The notes: generated by a model from the letters alone, not told the origin. 64,000 nt of DNA from Brevibacillus_D fluminis_A (GCF_052072235.1 NZ_CM125436.1:310001-374000), one strand, 5' to 3'. Positions 1 to 8,024 are shown, counted from the first letter of the stretch. Made by a program: numbers and translations.

Positions 1-126
1 TGAGATGAGATTTCCCACAGAGTCAATCTGGTAAGACCCCTCATAGACGATGAGGTTGATAGGTTCGGTGTGGAAGTGCGGTAACGCATGGAGCTGACGA
101 ATACTAATCGGTCGAGGGCTTATCCA
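1..126 (+). rRNA. 23S ribosomal RNA, 3' end (partial)
   Basis: The first ~126 bases match the conserved 3' end of bacterial 23S rRNA, including the sarcin-ricin-distal tail with GAATACTAATCGGTCGAGG near 100-118. The gene starts outside the window. A Bacillota-typical spacer containing TATCCAGTTTTGAAGG (about 153-168) follows, then tRNA genes directly; no 5S rRNA lies between, so 5S must be elsewhere in this operon or absent from it. The exact 3' end is uncertain by a few bases. Confidence 0.93.
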
Positions 127-204
127 CAACAAATCCATAGCAATGACTTGCGTATCCAGTTTTGAAGGAACAAGCTACATAAGTATACCTTCAACTTGAT
201 GCAT

Positions 205-279
205 TCCTCAGTAGCTCAATGGTGGAGCAACCGGCTGTTAACCGGTAGGCTGGCGGTTCGAGTCCGTCCTGAGGAGCCA
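205..279 (+). tRNA. tRNA-Asn (GTT)
   Basis: Cloverleaf with acceptor TCCTCAG/CTGAGGA, discriminator G and encoded CCA. The anticodon stem ACCGG/CCGGT encloses loop CTGTTAA, giving anticodon GTT. It is the first tRNA of the array after the 23S gene. Confidence 0.96.
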
Positions 280-280
280 T

Positions 281-356
281 GCTCCTGTAGCTCAGTCGGT
301 AGAGCGTTTCCATGGTAAGGAAGAGGTCGCAGGTTCGATTCCTGTCGGGAGCACCA
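281..356 (+). tRNA. tRNA-Thr (GGT)
   Basis: Acceptor GCTCCTG pairs with CGGGAGC, followed by A and encoded CCA. The anticodon loop ATGGTAA gives GGT. It lies one base downstream of tRNA-Asn, consistent with one polycistronic precursor. Confidence 0.95.
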
Positions 357-364
357 TCTAGTAA

Positions 365-441
365 GGCCCGTTGGTGAAGCGGTTTAACACAGCAGCCTTT
401 CACGCTGTCATACAGGGGTTCGAATCCCCTACGGGTCACCA
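365..441 (+). tRNA. tRNA-Glu (TTC)
   Basis: Acceptor GGCCCGT/ACGGGTC with one G-T pair, encoded CCA, and anticodon loop CTTTCAC giving TTC. The T arm contains the standard GGTTCGAATCC core. Confidence 0.95.
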
Positions 442-449
442 TCCATTTC

Positions 450-525
450 GGAGGCTTAGCTCAGCTGGGAGAGCATCTGCCTTACAAGCAGAGGGTCGGC
501 GGTTCGATCCCGTCAGCCTCCACCA
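450..525 (+). tRNA. tRNA-Val (TAC)
   Basis: Acceptor GGAGGCT/AGCCTCC, encoded CCA, anticodon loop CTTACAA giving TAC. Its last 21 bases (505-525) are repeated with one change at 664-684, see the separate repeat entry. Confidence 0.95.
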
Positions 526-684
526 TTCGTTTCACTCATCGGTGTATGCAGCGGATCTCACCGCAAGCGGGTCACCCTTTGAAGTGATTCGAGGAGTATT
601 GCTCGGGTACAACTGATCTGGCTGCGCGTAGAAGCAAATCGACGCAGTATCGCCAGTAAGTAGCGATCCCGTCATCCTCCACCA
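505..684 (+). repeat. tRNA-Val 3'-end direct repeat flanking a 138-bp insert
   Basis: The 21-bp 3' end of tRNA-Val, with the encoded CCA (505-525), recurs at 664-684 with one substitution (CCGTCAGCC versus CCGTCATCC). The 138 bases between them fold into no tRNA that I can see and carry no gene. A direct repeat of a tRNA 3' end is what site-specific integration or a truncated tRNA duplication leaves behind. The insert is too small to hold an integrase, so it could only be a scar or a decayed duplicate. Confidence 0.6.
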
Positions 685-695
685 CCATATGTTTC

Positions 696-780
696 GGGGA
701 GATAGCGAAGTGGCTAAACGCGGCAGACTGTAAATCTGCTCCCTCTGGGTTCGGCGGTTCGAATCCGTCTCTCCCCACCA
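696..780 (+). tRNA. tRNA-Tyr (GTA)
   Basis: 85 nt with a class II long variable arm. Acceptor GGGGAGA/TCTCCCC, encoded CCA, anticodon GTA in the loop between GCAGA and TCTGC. Confidence 0.95.
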
Positions 781-792
781 GTTTTTGTTTGA

Positions 793-867
793 TGGGGTAT
801 AGCCAAGCGGTAAGGCAACGGACTTTGACTCCGTCATTCCTAGGTTCGAATCCTAGTACCCCAGCCA
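793..867 (+). tRNA. tRNA-Gln (TTG)
   Basis: Acceptor TGGGGTA/TACCCCA, discriminator G, encoded CCA. The anticodon loop CTTTGAC between CGGA and TCCG gives TTG. Confidence 0.95.
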
Positions 868-882
868 TTTTTCTCATATTGA

Positions 883-958
883 GAGCCATTAGCTCAGTTG
901 GTAGAGCATCTGACTTTTAATCAGAGGGTCGAAGGTTCGAGTCCTTCATGGCTCACCA
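883..958 (+). tRNA. tRNA-Lys (TTT)
   Basis: Acceptor GAGCCAT/ATGGCTC, encoded CCA, anticodon TTT in loop CTTTTAA between CTGA and TCAG. Confidence 0.95.
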
Positions 959-973
959 TGTTTTTTTAAAAAT

Positions 974-1049
974 GCGGACGTAGCTCAATTGGTAGAGCGT
1001 CGCCTTGCCAAGGCGAAGGTCGAGGGTTCGAGACCCTTCGTCCGCTCCA
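974..1049 (+). tRNA. tRNA-Gly (GCC)
   Basis: Acceptor GCGGACG/CGTCCGC, discriminator T, encoded CCA, anticodon GCC. This is one of two glycine isoacceptors in the array; the other (TCC) is the last gene. Confidence 0.95.
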
Positions 1050-1052
1050 TAT

Positions 1053-1129
1053 GTGCCCTTAGCTCAGCCGGATAGAGCGTTTGACTACGAATCAAAAGGT
1101 CGGGAGTTCGAATCTCTCAGGGCACGCCA
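1053..1129 (+). tRNA. tRNA-Arg (ACG)
   Basis: Acceptor GTGCCCT/AGGGCAC, discriminator G, encoded CCA. The loop CTACGAA gives ACG, whose first base would be edited to inosine in the mature tRNA. Confidence 0.95.
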
Positions 1130-1137
1130 TGATATGT

Positions 1138-1214
1138 CGGGAAGTAGCTCAGCTTGGTAGAGTACTTGGCTTGGGACCAAGGGGTCGCAGGTTCGAATCC
1201 TGTCTTCCCGACCA
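1138..1214 (+). tRNA. tRNA-Pro (TGG)
   Basis: Acceptor CGGGAAG/CTTCCCG, encoded CCA, anticodon TGG in loop CTTGGGA. Confidence 0.95.
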
Positions 1215-1221
1215 TTTTCAT

Positions 1222-1295
1222 GCGGGTGTAGTTCAATGGTAGAACTCCAGCCTTCCAAGCTGGTCGCGTGGGTTCGATTCCCATCACCCGCTCCA
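1222..1295 (+). tRNA. tRNA-Gly (TCC)
   Basis: Acceptor GCGGGTG/CACCCGC, discriminator T, encoded CCA, anticodon TCC. It is the last tRNA before the array terminator. Confidence 0.95.
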
Positions 1296-1310
1296 TACAT
1301 AGCAGATACA

Positions 1311-1335
1311 GCAGCTGAAATCAGCTGCTTTTTTG
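1311..1335 (+). terminator. Terminator of the rRNA-tRNA operon
   Basis: The perfect hairpin GCAGCTGA-AA-TCAGCTGC (1311-1328) is followed by a run of Ts. It closes the rRNA-tRNA transcription unit before the arginase promoter region, where a TATAAT-like -10 is visible at about 1450. Confidence 0.9.
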
Positions 1336-1537
1336 TTTGGAAAAAGCAGGGGTTATTCGTAAGGAAAACCGGTTGCGAAATCCGTGTGCAGTTCAGCAAA
1401 TCGACATGCATTTTTTGTTAGTTTTCCCTGAATGATTGCGGATTATGCTTATAATCATGCAAAATTGTGTCGAGTTGAGTCATTTGCCCAATCAAGGCTA
1501 CAATAACAAGGTAGCTTAGGAAGGGATGGGTGACAAA

Positions 1538-2434
1538 ATGAATAAAAACGTTTCCATTATTGGGGTTGGAATGGACTTAGGAGCGGATCGCCGCGGTGTT
1601 GATATGGGGCCAAGCGCCATTCGCTATGCTGGTGTTGTAAAGCGTTTGGAGGGAATGGGTTTCTCCATTAAAGACATTGGCGATATCGTCGTCAACCGTC
1701 CGAACCAACTGGTTAGCACTGACCACCACAAATACCTTGACCAAGTGGTTGAGGCAAACACGACTTTGGCAGCTGCAGTTAGCAAGGAAATGGCAGAGGG
1801 GCGTTTCCCGTTGGTGCTGGGCGGTGACCATAGCATTGCGATGGGGACGATTGCCGGCGTTACGCAGCATGTGAAAAACCTCGGCGTAATCTGGTTTGAC
1901 GCTCACGGCGACCTGAACACAGGTGAGACGACGCCTTCTGGCAATATCCACGGCATGCCGCTCGCAGCAAGCCTTGGCCTTGGCCATGAGCGCCTTGTGA
2001 ACATCGGCGGTTTTGCACCGAAGATCAAGGCTGAGAACGTTGTTGTTTTGGGAGCGCGCGACCTGGATGCTGGTGAGCGCGCGTTGATCAAGGAACGCGG
2101 CATCAAAGTGTTCACCATGCACGAGATCGACCGTTTGGGCATGGCTCGCGTGATGGAAGAAGCGATCGCACATGTAAGCAAAAATACAGACGGCGTCCAT
2201 CTGAGCTTTGACTTGGACGGTTTGGATCCTCATGATGCACCGGGTGTTGGCACTCCTGTTATCGGCGGAATTTCCTATCGGGAAGGCCATCTGGCCATGG
2301 AAATGCTGGCTGAATCAGATGTTCTGGTATCCGCTGAATTTGTTGAAGTCAATCCGATTCTCGATCGTGAAAATGTAACTGCACGCGTTGCAGTGGCGAT
2401 GATGAGTTCTGCTTTTGGCGATAAGCTGCTGTAA
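1538..2434 (+). CDS. rocF: Arginase
   Basis: This 298-residue protein hydrolyses L-arginine to ornithine and urea in the cytoplasm, feeding arginine catabolism. The binuclear manganese ligands of the ureohydrolase family are visible as GGDHS (about 95-99), DAHGD (about 121-125) and SFDLDGLDP (about 223-231). The length is normal for Bacillota arginases. I place the start at 1538 because an ATG at 1526 sits directly on the AGGAAGGG ribosome binding site. It is a single-gene unit with its own terminator and lies just downstream of the tRNA array. Here it stands apart from any roc transporter or aminotransferase gene. Confidence 0.95.
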   Translation: MNKNVSIIGVGMDLGADRRGVDMGPSAIRYAGVVKRLEGMGFSIKDIGDIVVNRPNQLVSTDHHKYLDQVVEANTTLAAAVSKEMAEGRFPLVLGGDHSIAMGTIAGVTQHVKNLGVIWFDAHGDLNTGETTPSGNIHGMPLAASLGLGHERLVNIGGFAPKIKAENVVVLGARDLDAGERALIKERGIKVFTMHEIDRLGMARVMEEAIAHVSKNTDGVHLSFDLDGLDPHDAPGVGTPVIGGISYREGHLAMEMLAESDVLVSAEFVEVNPILDRENVTARVAVAMMSSAFGDKLL

Positions 2435-2460
2435 GCGTATAACCTAACTAAAAGAAATGA

Positions 2461-2490
2461 AAAAAAGAGGGGACGATTCCTCTCTTTTTT
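2461..2490 (+). terminator. Terminator of arginase gene, bidirectional
   Basis: A hairpin of GAGAGG/CCTCTC type flanked by A and T runs lies between convergent rocF and the Spo0E-like gene, so it can serve both strands. Confidence 0.85.
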
Positions 2491-2498
2491 CGTTTATG

Positions 2499-2660
2499 TT
2501 AGCGTGTTTTGTGCACTGATGGAGGGAGTTGATTGAGCAGCTGGTCCAGCTTTACGCTGAGGTCAAGCAGCTCTGGCGTGATGGCGGAATGCTTTTTGTA
2601 CTGGTCATTCATTTTCTTGCGGAGCGCTTCTATTTCGTCAAATACCATGTGCTTGGACAT
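2499..2660 (-). CDS. Spo0E-like aspartyl-phosphate phosphatase
   Basis: This is a 53-residue protein. It has the size and layout of the Spo0E family: two short helices, the second carrying the signature S-x-x-x-D (LSVKLDQLL, about residues 35-42). Family members dephosphorylate Spo0A~P or other response regulators and delay sporulation. The start at 2660 has a good AGGGGAG site upstream; a longer open frame reaching 3005 runs through the sigW gene on the other strand and is not credible. It is convergent with rocF and divergent from sigW. The target is inferred from the family. Confidence 0.85.
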   Translation of the reverse strand: MSKHMVFDEIEALRKKMNDQYKKHSAITPELLDLSVKLDQLLNQLPPSVHKTR

Positions 2661-2796
2661 TATGACAACTCCCCTTTTTATGGTATTGTATAAAGAAGTT
2701 ACCACACTTAGTATATAAATAAACCTTGTTTTTATTCCGAAAATTGGGCCGTAGCCGTTTGCCCATATTTTACTATATAAATTGGGACAAAAAAAT

Positions 2797-2822
2797 TGAA
2801 ACCGGACGTGAAATGCATCGTA
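2797..2822 (+). promoter_or_regulatory. SigW-type ECF promoter
   Basis: TGAAAC at 2797-2802 and CGTA at 2819-2822 are separated by 16 bases, matching the consensus recognised by SigW. It sits 34 bases before the sigW start codon, so sigW-rsiW is expected to be autoregulated, as known in Bacillus subtilis. Confidence 0.88.
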
Positions 2823-2855
2823 TAGTAAAGGTACGGTAATGCCGGGGAGGATCAC

Positions 2856-3419
2856 ATGGATTTTGTAGAGAAACGATTGACGGCAAGAGCCAAGCGGGGC
2901 GACCGCGATGCCTTTGTCGAATTGATCGAGATATACAAGGATAAGATTTTTCAATTGGCTTACCGCATGGTGGGCAATCGTCAAGAGGCGGAGGACATAG
3001 CGCAAGAGACTTTTTTACGTGTGTATGCCAACCTTCATACGTATGACGATAGTTACAAATTTTCAACATGGATTTATCGCATAGCCACAAACCTGTGCAT
3101 CGACCGTGGGCGCAAAAAGCGACCGGATTTCTCCATCGACGAGGAAGCGGAGGGCACCGAAGGCCTCGATTGGCATTCCCGCCTTTCTTCAAAGGAGCAA
3201 ACGCCGGAGGAACAAGTGGTTACGCAAGAATTGCAGGAAACCGTACAGGACGCATTGTCGAAACTGGCGCCCAAATATCGATCGGTCATGGTCTTGCGCT
3301 ATATCGAAGATCTGTCGCTGCAAGAGATCAGCGAGGTATTAAAGTTGCCGATCACCACGATCAAAACGCGTATACATCGTGGGCGAGAGGCTCTTCGCTC
3401 AAAGCTTCGTTTCATGTAA
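2856..3419 (+). CDS. sigW: RNA polymerase ECF sigma factor SigW
   Basis: This 187-residue extracytoplasmic-function sigma factor directs the cell-envelope and antimicrobial-peptide stress regulon. Region 2 (about residues 20-90) contains the helix with AEDIAQETFLRVY and the aromatic FSTWIYRIATN segment; region 4 (about 125-180) holds the helix-turn-helix with LSLQEISEVLKLPITTIKTRIHRGR. A GGGGAGG site precedes the ATG. Its position before a zinc anti-sigma gene and cdaA matches the conserved sigW locus. The upstream promoter matches its own consensus. Confidence 0.95.
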   Translation: MDFVEKRLTARAKRGDRDAFVELIEIYKDKIFQLAYRMVGNRQEAEDIAQETFLRVYANLHTYDDSYKFSTWIYRIATNLCIDRGRKKRPDFSIDEEAEGTEGLDWHSRLSSKEQTPEEQVVTQELQETVQDALSKLAPKYRSVMVLRYIEDLSLQEISEVLKLPITTIKTRIHRGREALRSKLRFM

Positions 3420-3440
3420 CAGAAAGGAGAGTCATCCGAG

Positions 3441-4064
3441 ATGGATTGCAGAGATTCGATTGTCATGATTCATGAATGTTTAGATGGCGATATGGATGAA
3501 TACGCCAATCTGCAGTTGCAAACGCATCTCAAGGAATGTCCGCGGTGCCACACCCATATGCACGAACTGCAAAAGGCGATTGTTTTTGTGCAGAGTGCTT
3601 CCCATATACAAGTGTCGGCTGATTTTACCGCTCGAGTCTTGGCTCAATTACCCGCACCGAGAAAAGGGCATCGTTTGTCAAATTGGCTCAGGCAGCATCC
3701 ATTCCTCACCGCTGCAGCTGTGTTCTTGGTCATGATGATGGGAAGTGTGACGGCAACGTGGTTTGAACCTGATGATACGCTTCAGGTATCAGCCAACAAT
3801 ATCGATAAACTCAAGATTGACCACGAGCGTAACATCGTTGTGGTGCCGGCCGGAACCACAGTAGACGGTGATCTCATCGTCCGCAACGGCAGTGTGGAAG
3901 TGCAGGGAGAGGTGCGTGGCGACGTTGTTGCCATTGAGGGGAAAGTGTTTCTCGCCTCGACAGCGCAGGTCGCCGGTGATACGGAATCGGTCGAAGCGAT
4001 TTTCGACTGGGTATGGTATCAGCTGAAAAATATCGGAAATGACTTGCTTCCGGCCTTCCCTTAG
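3441..4064 (+). CDS. rsiW: Anti-sigma-W factor RsiW
   Basis: This 207-residue single-pass membrane protein should hold SigW inactive until regulated proteolysis destroys it. The N-terminal cytoplasmic domain has the zinc anti-sigma motif H-x3-C-x2-C (His29, Cys33, Cys36). One membrane segment spans about residues 88-106. The extracytoplasmic half has polymer-forming (bactofilin-like) character with a repeated GDVVxxxG pattern (about 140-180). It begins 21 bases after sigW, in one operon. Confidence 0.92.
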   Translation: MDCRDSIVMIHECLDGDMDEYANLQLQTHLKECPRCHTHMHELQKAIVFVQSASHIQVSADFTARVLAQLPAPRKGHRLSNWLRQHPFLTAAAVFLVMMMGSVTATWFEPDDTLQVSANNIDKLKIDHERNIVVVPAGTTVDGDLIVRNGSVEVQGEVRGDVVAIEGKVFLASTAQVAGDTESVEAIFDWVWYQLKNIGNDLLPAFP

Positions 4065-4095
4065 GCGAAAATAAGAACTAGCAGTTATAGGAGCG

Positions 4096-4120
4096 CGGCA
4101 CGTACTGGCCGTGCTTTTTT
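4096..4120 (+). terminator. Probable terminator after rsiW
   Basis: A short stem GCACG/CGTGC (4098-4102 with 4110-4114) is followed by six Ts. It separates sigW-rsiW from the cdaA unit; read-through is possible because the stem is short. Confidence 0.6.
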
Positions 4121-4190
4121 CAGCGAGATACCGCTACCTATGAAATATAGAAGAGATATTGAGTTGGAGCGAGAATGTGGGGGCATCGCT

Positions 4191-5003
4191 ATGATTTCTC
4201 TTAATTACGGTGATGTAATCCGGTATGCGATCGACATATTGTTGGTTACATACGTCATTTATAAATTAATCATGTTGATTCGCGGCACCCGTGCGGTTCA
4301 ATTGCTGAAAGGGATTATGGTGATCATCATCACCTGGCTTTTGAGCAAGTATTTCCAGCTGACGACTCTTCACTGGCTGATGTCGCAGGCGTTTACCTTC
4401 GGGGTATTGGCGCTTGTCATCATTTTTCAGCCGGAGCTGCGGCGCGCGCTGGAACAGTTGGGACGGGGGAAGCTTTTTTCACGGACCAGTACCGTTGACG
4501 AGGAAGTCGTTCGCCGCATGGTGCAAGAGGTATGCAAATCAACAACATATATGGCGAAACGCCGGATTGGCGCACTGCTTGTAATTGAAAAGGATACAGG
4601 ACTGAATGACTACGTAGAGACAGGCATCTTGATTAACGGAAAAGTTTCTTCAGAACTGTTAATCAATATTTTTATACCGAATACGCCGCTGCATGACGGC
4701 GCCGTTATCCTGCGCAAGGATACGGTGATGGCAGCGGGCTGTTATCTCCCTCTGACCGAAAATCCCACGATTTCCAAGGAATTGGGGACGCGGCACAGAG
4801 CTGCCATCGGGATGAGTGAGGTATCCGACGGCTTATCCATCGTTGTTTCCGAGGAGACAGGACAGGTGTCGTTTGCCTGTAACGGCCAAGTCCATCGCAA
4901 TTTGACGGAGGAGCAGCTATCGGAAATTTTGTTGGAACAGCTGGATTCGCAAATTAGCAAATCCATGGCAGGTCGTTGGCAATGGAGGCGAAAGCATGGA
5001 TAA
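4191..5003 (+). CDS. cdaA: Diadenylate cyclase CdaA
   Basis: This 270-residue membrane enzyme makes cyclic di-AMP from two ATP. Three membrane segments occupy about residues 8-80, and the DAC domain follows, with the catalytic DGA (169-171, in PLHDGAVIL) and RHR (201-203) motifs intact. The start at 4191 is preceded by GTGGGGGC; the longer frame from 4140 adds a charged leader unlike the family. The stop overlaps the cdaR start by 8 bases, indicating translational coupling. It heads the conserved cdaA-cdaR-glmM-glmS cluster, which ties the second messenger to cell-wall precursor synthesis. Confidence 0.95.
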   Translation: MISLNYGDVIRYAIDILLVTYVIYKLIMLIRGTRAVQLLKGIMVIIITWLLSKYFQLTTLHWLMSQAFTFGVLALVIIFQPELRRALEQLGRGKLFSRTSTVDEEVVRRMVQEVCKSTTYMAKRRIGALLVIEKDTGLNDYVETGILINGKVSSELLINIFIPNTPLHDGAVILRKDTVMAAGCYLPLTENPTISKELGTRHRAAIGMSEVSDGLSIVVSEETGQVSFACNGQVHRNLTEEQLSEILLEQLDSQISKSMAGRWQWRRKHG

Positions 5004-6230
5004 ATGGTTGAACAGCCGTTGGTTTGCGCGTGCCATCGCTTTGTTGCTCGCAACGATGATGTGGATGGTCGTAAACCTGGAGTCGGATGGTGTGGCGCCA
5101 ACCGATACAACGCAACCGCTATTCATCGATGGCGTCAACCTGAAGGTGCTTTATGACACGGATAATGTGGAAGTGGTAAAACAGCCGAAAACGGTCAAAA
5201 TCGCCATCGAGAGCAGCAATCCGTTTTATAAGCACAATTTCATCCCCCCGGATTCCTATGAGGTCTTTGTAGATCTAAGGGGGCAGGGAAAGGAACGCAT
5301 CGCGTTCCGGTTTTGTACAAGGGCTTTCCGGAAGGGACGAAAGTAGGAATTATTCCGAGCACGGTTGACATCACCTTGGAAGAGAAGCAGACCGTGGAGA
5401 AGGAAGTCAGTGTGGAATTGTTGGGTCAGGCAGCACCGGGCTACAAAGCGGGTGAGCCGATCGTCAAGCCGTTCAAAGCGCATGTCAGGGTTCCGGCAAG
5501 CCAAGCGAACAGCATCGCAGGCGTGCGGGCCTCCGTCAACCTGGATGGAGCGACGGAACCGATCAACACGACCGTGCCGCTCAAGGTAGTGGACAAGTAC
5601 GGAAACGTCCTTCAGCATGTGGAGGTCAACCCGCTTACGGTCGAGGTTAATGTTCCGGTGACAAGCCCATTTGCCAAAGTACCAATAAAATTGAACTTGA
5701 CGAATGACTTGCCGGATGGCTATAGTTTGGCTAGTGTGGAAAAGAATGTGGAAGAAGTGACCGTGTACGGACCGAAAGAAGTGATCGATGCGATGAAGCA
5801 GAGCACGTATCCGGGTCCGGAGATTGATTTGAGCAAAATAAACTCAGATCGTCTGGTGCAGCTGAAAATGCCGCTTCTCGATAAAGTAGTCAAAGTGGAG
5901 CCGGAATATTTGGAGGTCTCTTTCAAGGTTGCGCCGTCCAAAACGAAGCGACTGGAAAAGGTGCCGCTGCGGATTACCGGTTTGTCCGAAAATCTGCAGG
6001 CCAAAGGTTTCTCCGCTGCCGGTCAGGAAATTACGACGATTGATTTTGATATAGTGGGTGCCGAGCAAAATCTGGACCATGTGTCGCCAGAAGACGTGCA
6101 GGTGGTTGCGGATGTCAGCAACTTGCCGGTTGGCGTGCATGAGATCCCGATTGTCTACAACCTGCCGCCGTACTTGAAAACGGCAAGCACGGCATTGAAG
6201 CAGGTAACCGTGGAAATCACAAGCAAGTAA
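4996..6230 (+). pseudogene. cdaR: CdaR (YbbR-domain regulator of CdaA), frameshifted
   Basis: The product is a membrane-anchored extracytoplasmic protein built of YbbR repeats that modulates CdaA. The signal anchor is at about residues 10-27. The frame starting at 4996 runs into a stop at 5344-5346, and the rest of the protein continues in another frame through 6230. Adding one G to the GG at 5292-5293 joins the two into a single ~411-residue protein of normal family length, with no other damage. The break is therefore either a recent mutation or a base-calling error in a purine run. The gene is normally conserved beside cdaA, so an error is quite possible. Confidence 0.9.
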
Positions 6231-6279
6231 TGGGCGACATAAGCTACTGTGTGTAAAAGGATAGAAATGAGGGACAAGG

Positions 6280-7626
6280 ATGGGGAAGTATTTCGGAACA
6301 GATGGCGTACGTGGTGTGGCGAATGCTCAGCTGACGCCTGAATTGGCGTTCAAAGTGGGCAGAGTCGGTGGCTACGTATTGACACGCAACAAGCAAGAGG
6401 GCAAGCCAAAGGTAGTCATCGGAAGAGATACGCGTATGTCTGGACAAATGCTGGAAAATGCTCTGCTTGCGGGTTTGTTGTCCGTAGGTGCTGAAGTGGT
6501 TCGCTTGGGCGTCATTTCGACCCCGGGTGTGGCTTATCTAACCCGTGCGTTGGGAGCTGATGCAGGCGTGATGATTTCTGCATCACACAATCCGTTCCCT
6601 GATAATGGAATCAAGTTCTTTGGCAGCAATGGGTTTAAGCTGTCCGATGAAATGGAAGGCGAAATCGAGCAATATCTGGATGCAGCGGAAGACAACTTGC
6701 CGCGTCCAACAGGAGAGCAGATTGGGACCGTCCTTGAATTCCTGGAGGGTGGACAAAAATATCTTTCTCATTTGAAAAACTCCGTTACGGAACGATTCGA
6801 TGGCTTGAAGGTTGTGCTGGACTGCTCCAATGGCGCGGTATCGTCGCTGGCTGCGCGTCTGTTTGCGGACGTTGAGGCGGAAGTGATCACGATGGGCGCC
6901 AATCCGAACGGCGTCAACATCAACGAGCAATGCGGTTCCACGCATCCTGAGCGTTTGCAGGAGGAAGTCGTCAAACACAAAGCGGATCTTGGCCTTGCCT
7001 TTGACGGTGACGCAGACCGTTGCATCGCTGTCGATGAAAACGGCGAACTGGTGGATGGCGACTATATCATGGCGATTTGCGCACGCGCGCTGAAAGCCAA
7101 GGGCAAGCTGAACAACAACACGATCGTGACAACCGTCATGGCGAACCTGGGCTTTTTCAAAGCGATGGACGAGTGCTCGATCAATACGACGAAAACGGCT
7201 GTCGGTGACCGCTATGTCGTGGAAGAAATGGTCCGCGGCGGCTATAACCTGGGCGGCGAGCAGTCTGGTCACATCATCTTCCTCGATTACAATACGACGG
7301 GAGACGGTCTGCTGACAGGTTTGCAGCTGTTGAATATCATCAAGGAGACCGGGAAGCCGCTGTCTGAGCTGAAGCAAGTGATGACCAAATTCCCGCAAAT
7401 TCTGGTGAACGTGCCTGTTGCCGATAAGAGCAAGCTTGCTGGCAACGAGGCGATTGAGGAAAAAATCAAGGAAGTGGAAGCAGAGCTGGCTGGCAATGGC
7501 CGCGTGCTTGTGCGTCCATCCGGTACGGAGCCGATCGTCCGCGTCATGGCGGAAGGTCCGGATGCAGGCGAATTGAATCTGCTGGTATACCGTATCGTAG
7601 AAGTCGTAAAACAAGAACTTGCTTAG
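6280..7626 (+). CDS. glmM: Phosphoglucosamine mutase
   Basis: This 448-residue cytoplasmic enzyme interconverts glucosamine-6-phosphate and glucosamine-1-phosphate, a step toward UDP-GlcNAc and peptidoglycan. The phosphoserine loop SASHNP (catalytic Ser102), metal-binding DGDADR (242-247) and C-terminal phosphate-binding RPSGTEP are all present. Length is standard. It lies 49 bases after cdaR; GlmM is known to bind and inhibit CdaA in related species, which fits the gene order. A terminator follows, so glmS is a separate unit controlled by its ribozyme. Confidence 0.97.
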   Translation: MGKYFGTDGVRGVANAQLTPELAFKVGRVGGYVLTRNKQEGKPKVVIGRDTRMSGQMLENALLAGLLSVGAEVVRLGVISTPGVAYLTRALGADAGVMISASHNPFPDNGIKFFGSNGFKLSDEMEGEIEQYLDAAEDNLPRPTGEQIGTVLEFLEGGQKYLSHLKNSVTERFDGLKVVLDCSNGAVSSLAARLFADVEAEVITMGANPNGVNINEQCGSTHPERLQEEVVKHKADLGLAFDGDADRCIAVDENGELVDGDYIMAICARALKAKGKLNNNTIVTTVMANLGFFKAMDECSINTTKTAVGDRYVVEEMVRGGYNLGGEQSGHIIFLDYNTTGDGLLTGLQLLNIIKETGKPLSELKQVMTKFPQILVNVPVADKSKLAGNEAIEEKIKEVEAELAGNGRVLVRPSGTEPIVRVMAEGPDAGELNLLVYRIVEVVKQELA

Positions 7627-7640
7627 TGACATAGACAAAG

Positions 7641-7666
7641 GGAGTGGCACGTTGCCGCTCCTTTTT
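7641..7666 (+). terminator. Terminator after glmM
   Basis: GGAGTGGCA-CGT-TGCCGCTCC with one G-T pair, followed by five Ts, separates glmM from the glmS leader. Confidence 0.88.
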
Positions 7667-7767
7667 GCATATTTTTTTGTATAGAGAAAAAAAGCATTTT
7701 GTGTTAAGGTAGGAGAGGACGAAATCGGTGGGGGAAGGAGGAGAAGGGAAAGACGGGCCACATTCAG

Positions 7768-7945
7768 ATCCACATAAGCGCCAGCACTGTGGCTGCCCGA
7801 CATGGAGCACAGTGGACGAGGTGGAGGTTTATCGAACATTCGGCGGATGCCTCCCGGTAGCATAGGATCACTACCGACAAACGCAGGGACAAAACAGCGG
7901 GGTAACCTGCTGCACAATACCGGCGTATGATACCTAGATTCGTTG
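7768..7945 (+). ncRNA. glmS ribozyme (glucosamine-6-phosphate-activated riboswitch)
   Basis: The conserved GCGCC opening lies at 7778-7782, so self-cleavage is expected between 7777 and 7778. Conserved core blocks GACGAGG (about 7813-7819), TATCGAAC and TTCGGCGGATGCCTCCCGG follow in the right order, then the accessory pseudoknot region. When glucosamine-6-phosphate is plentiful the ribozyme cleaves the leader and the message is degraded, lowering GlmS. It lies directly upstream of glmS. The 3' boundary is approximate. Confidence 0.93.
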
Positions 7946-7976
7946 ATTGGATCACGGTAAAAAGCAAATGAGATGG

Positions 7977-8024
7977 CGGGGGCACACCCCGTTGGATAAC
8001 AAGAGCCTCTGGGCTGTGTCCCCG
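7977..8024 (+). promoter_or_regulatory. Hairpin between the ribozyme and the glmS start
   Basis: CGGGGGCACA (7977-7986) pairs with TGTGTCCCCG (8015-8024), with one G-U pair, enclosing 28 bases. There is no T run, so it does not look like an intrinsic terminator. It ends just before the GGAAGGGG ribosome binding site at 8032-8040 and might protect the cleaved message or tune translation; that role is inference. Confidence 0.65.

Noticed and set aside
191..1411. Open frames on both strands across the tRNA array
   Set aside because: They run through tRNA genes and have no ribosome binding sites or plausible composition.
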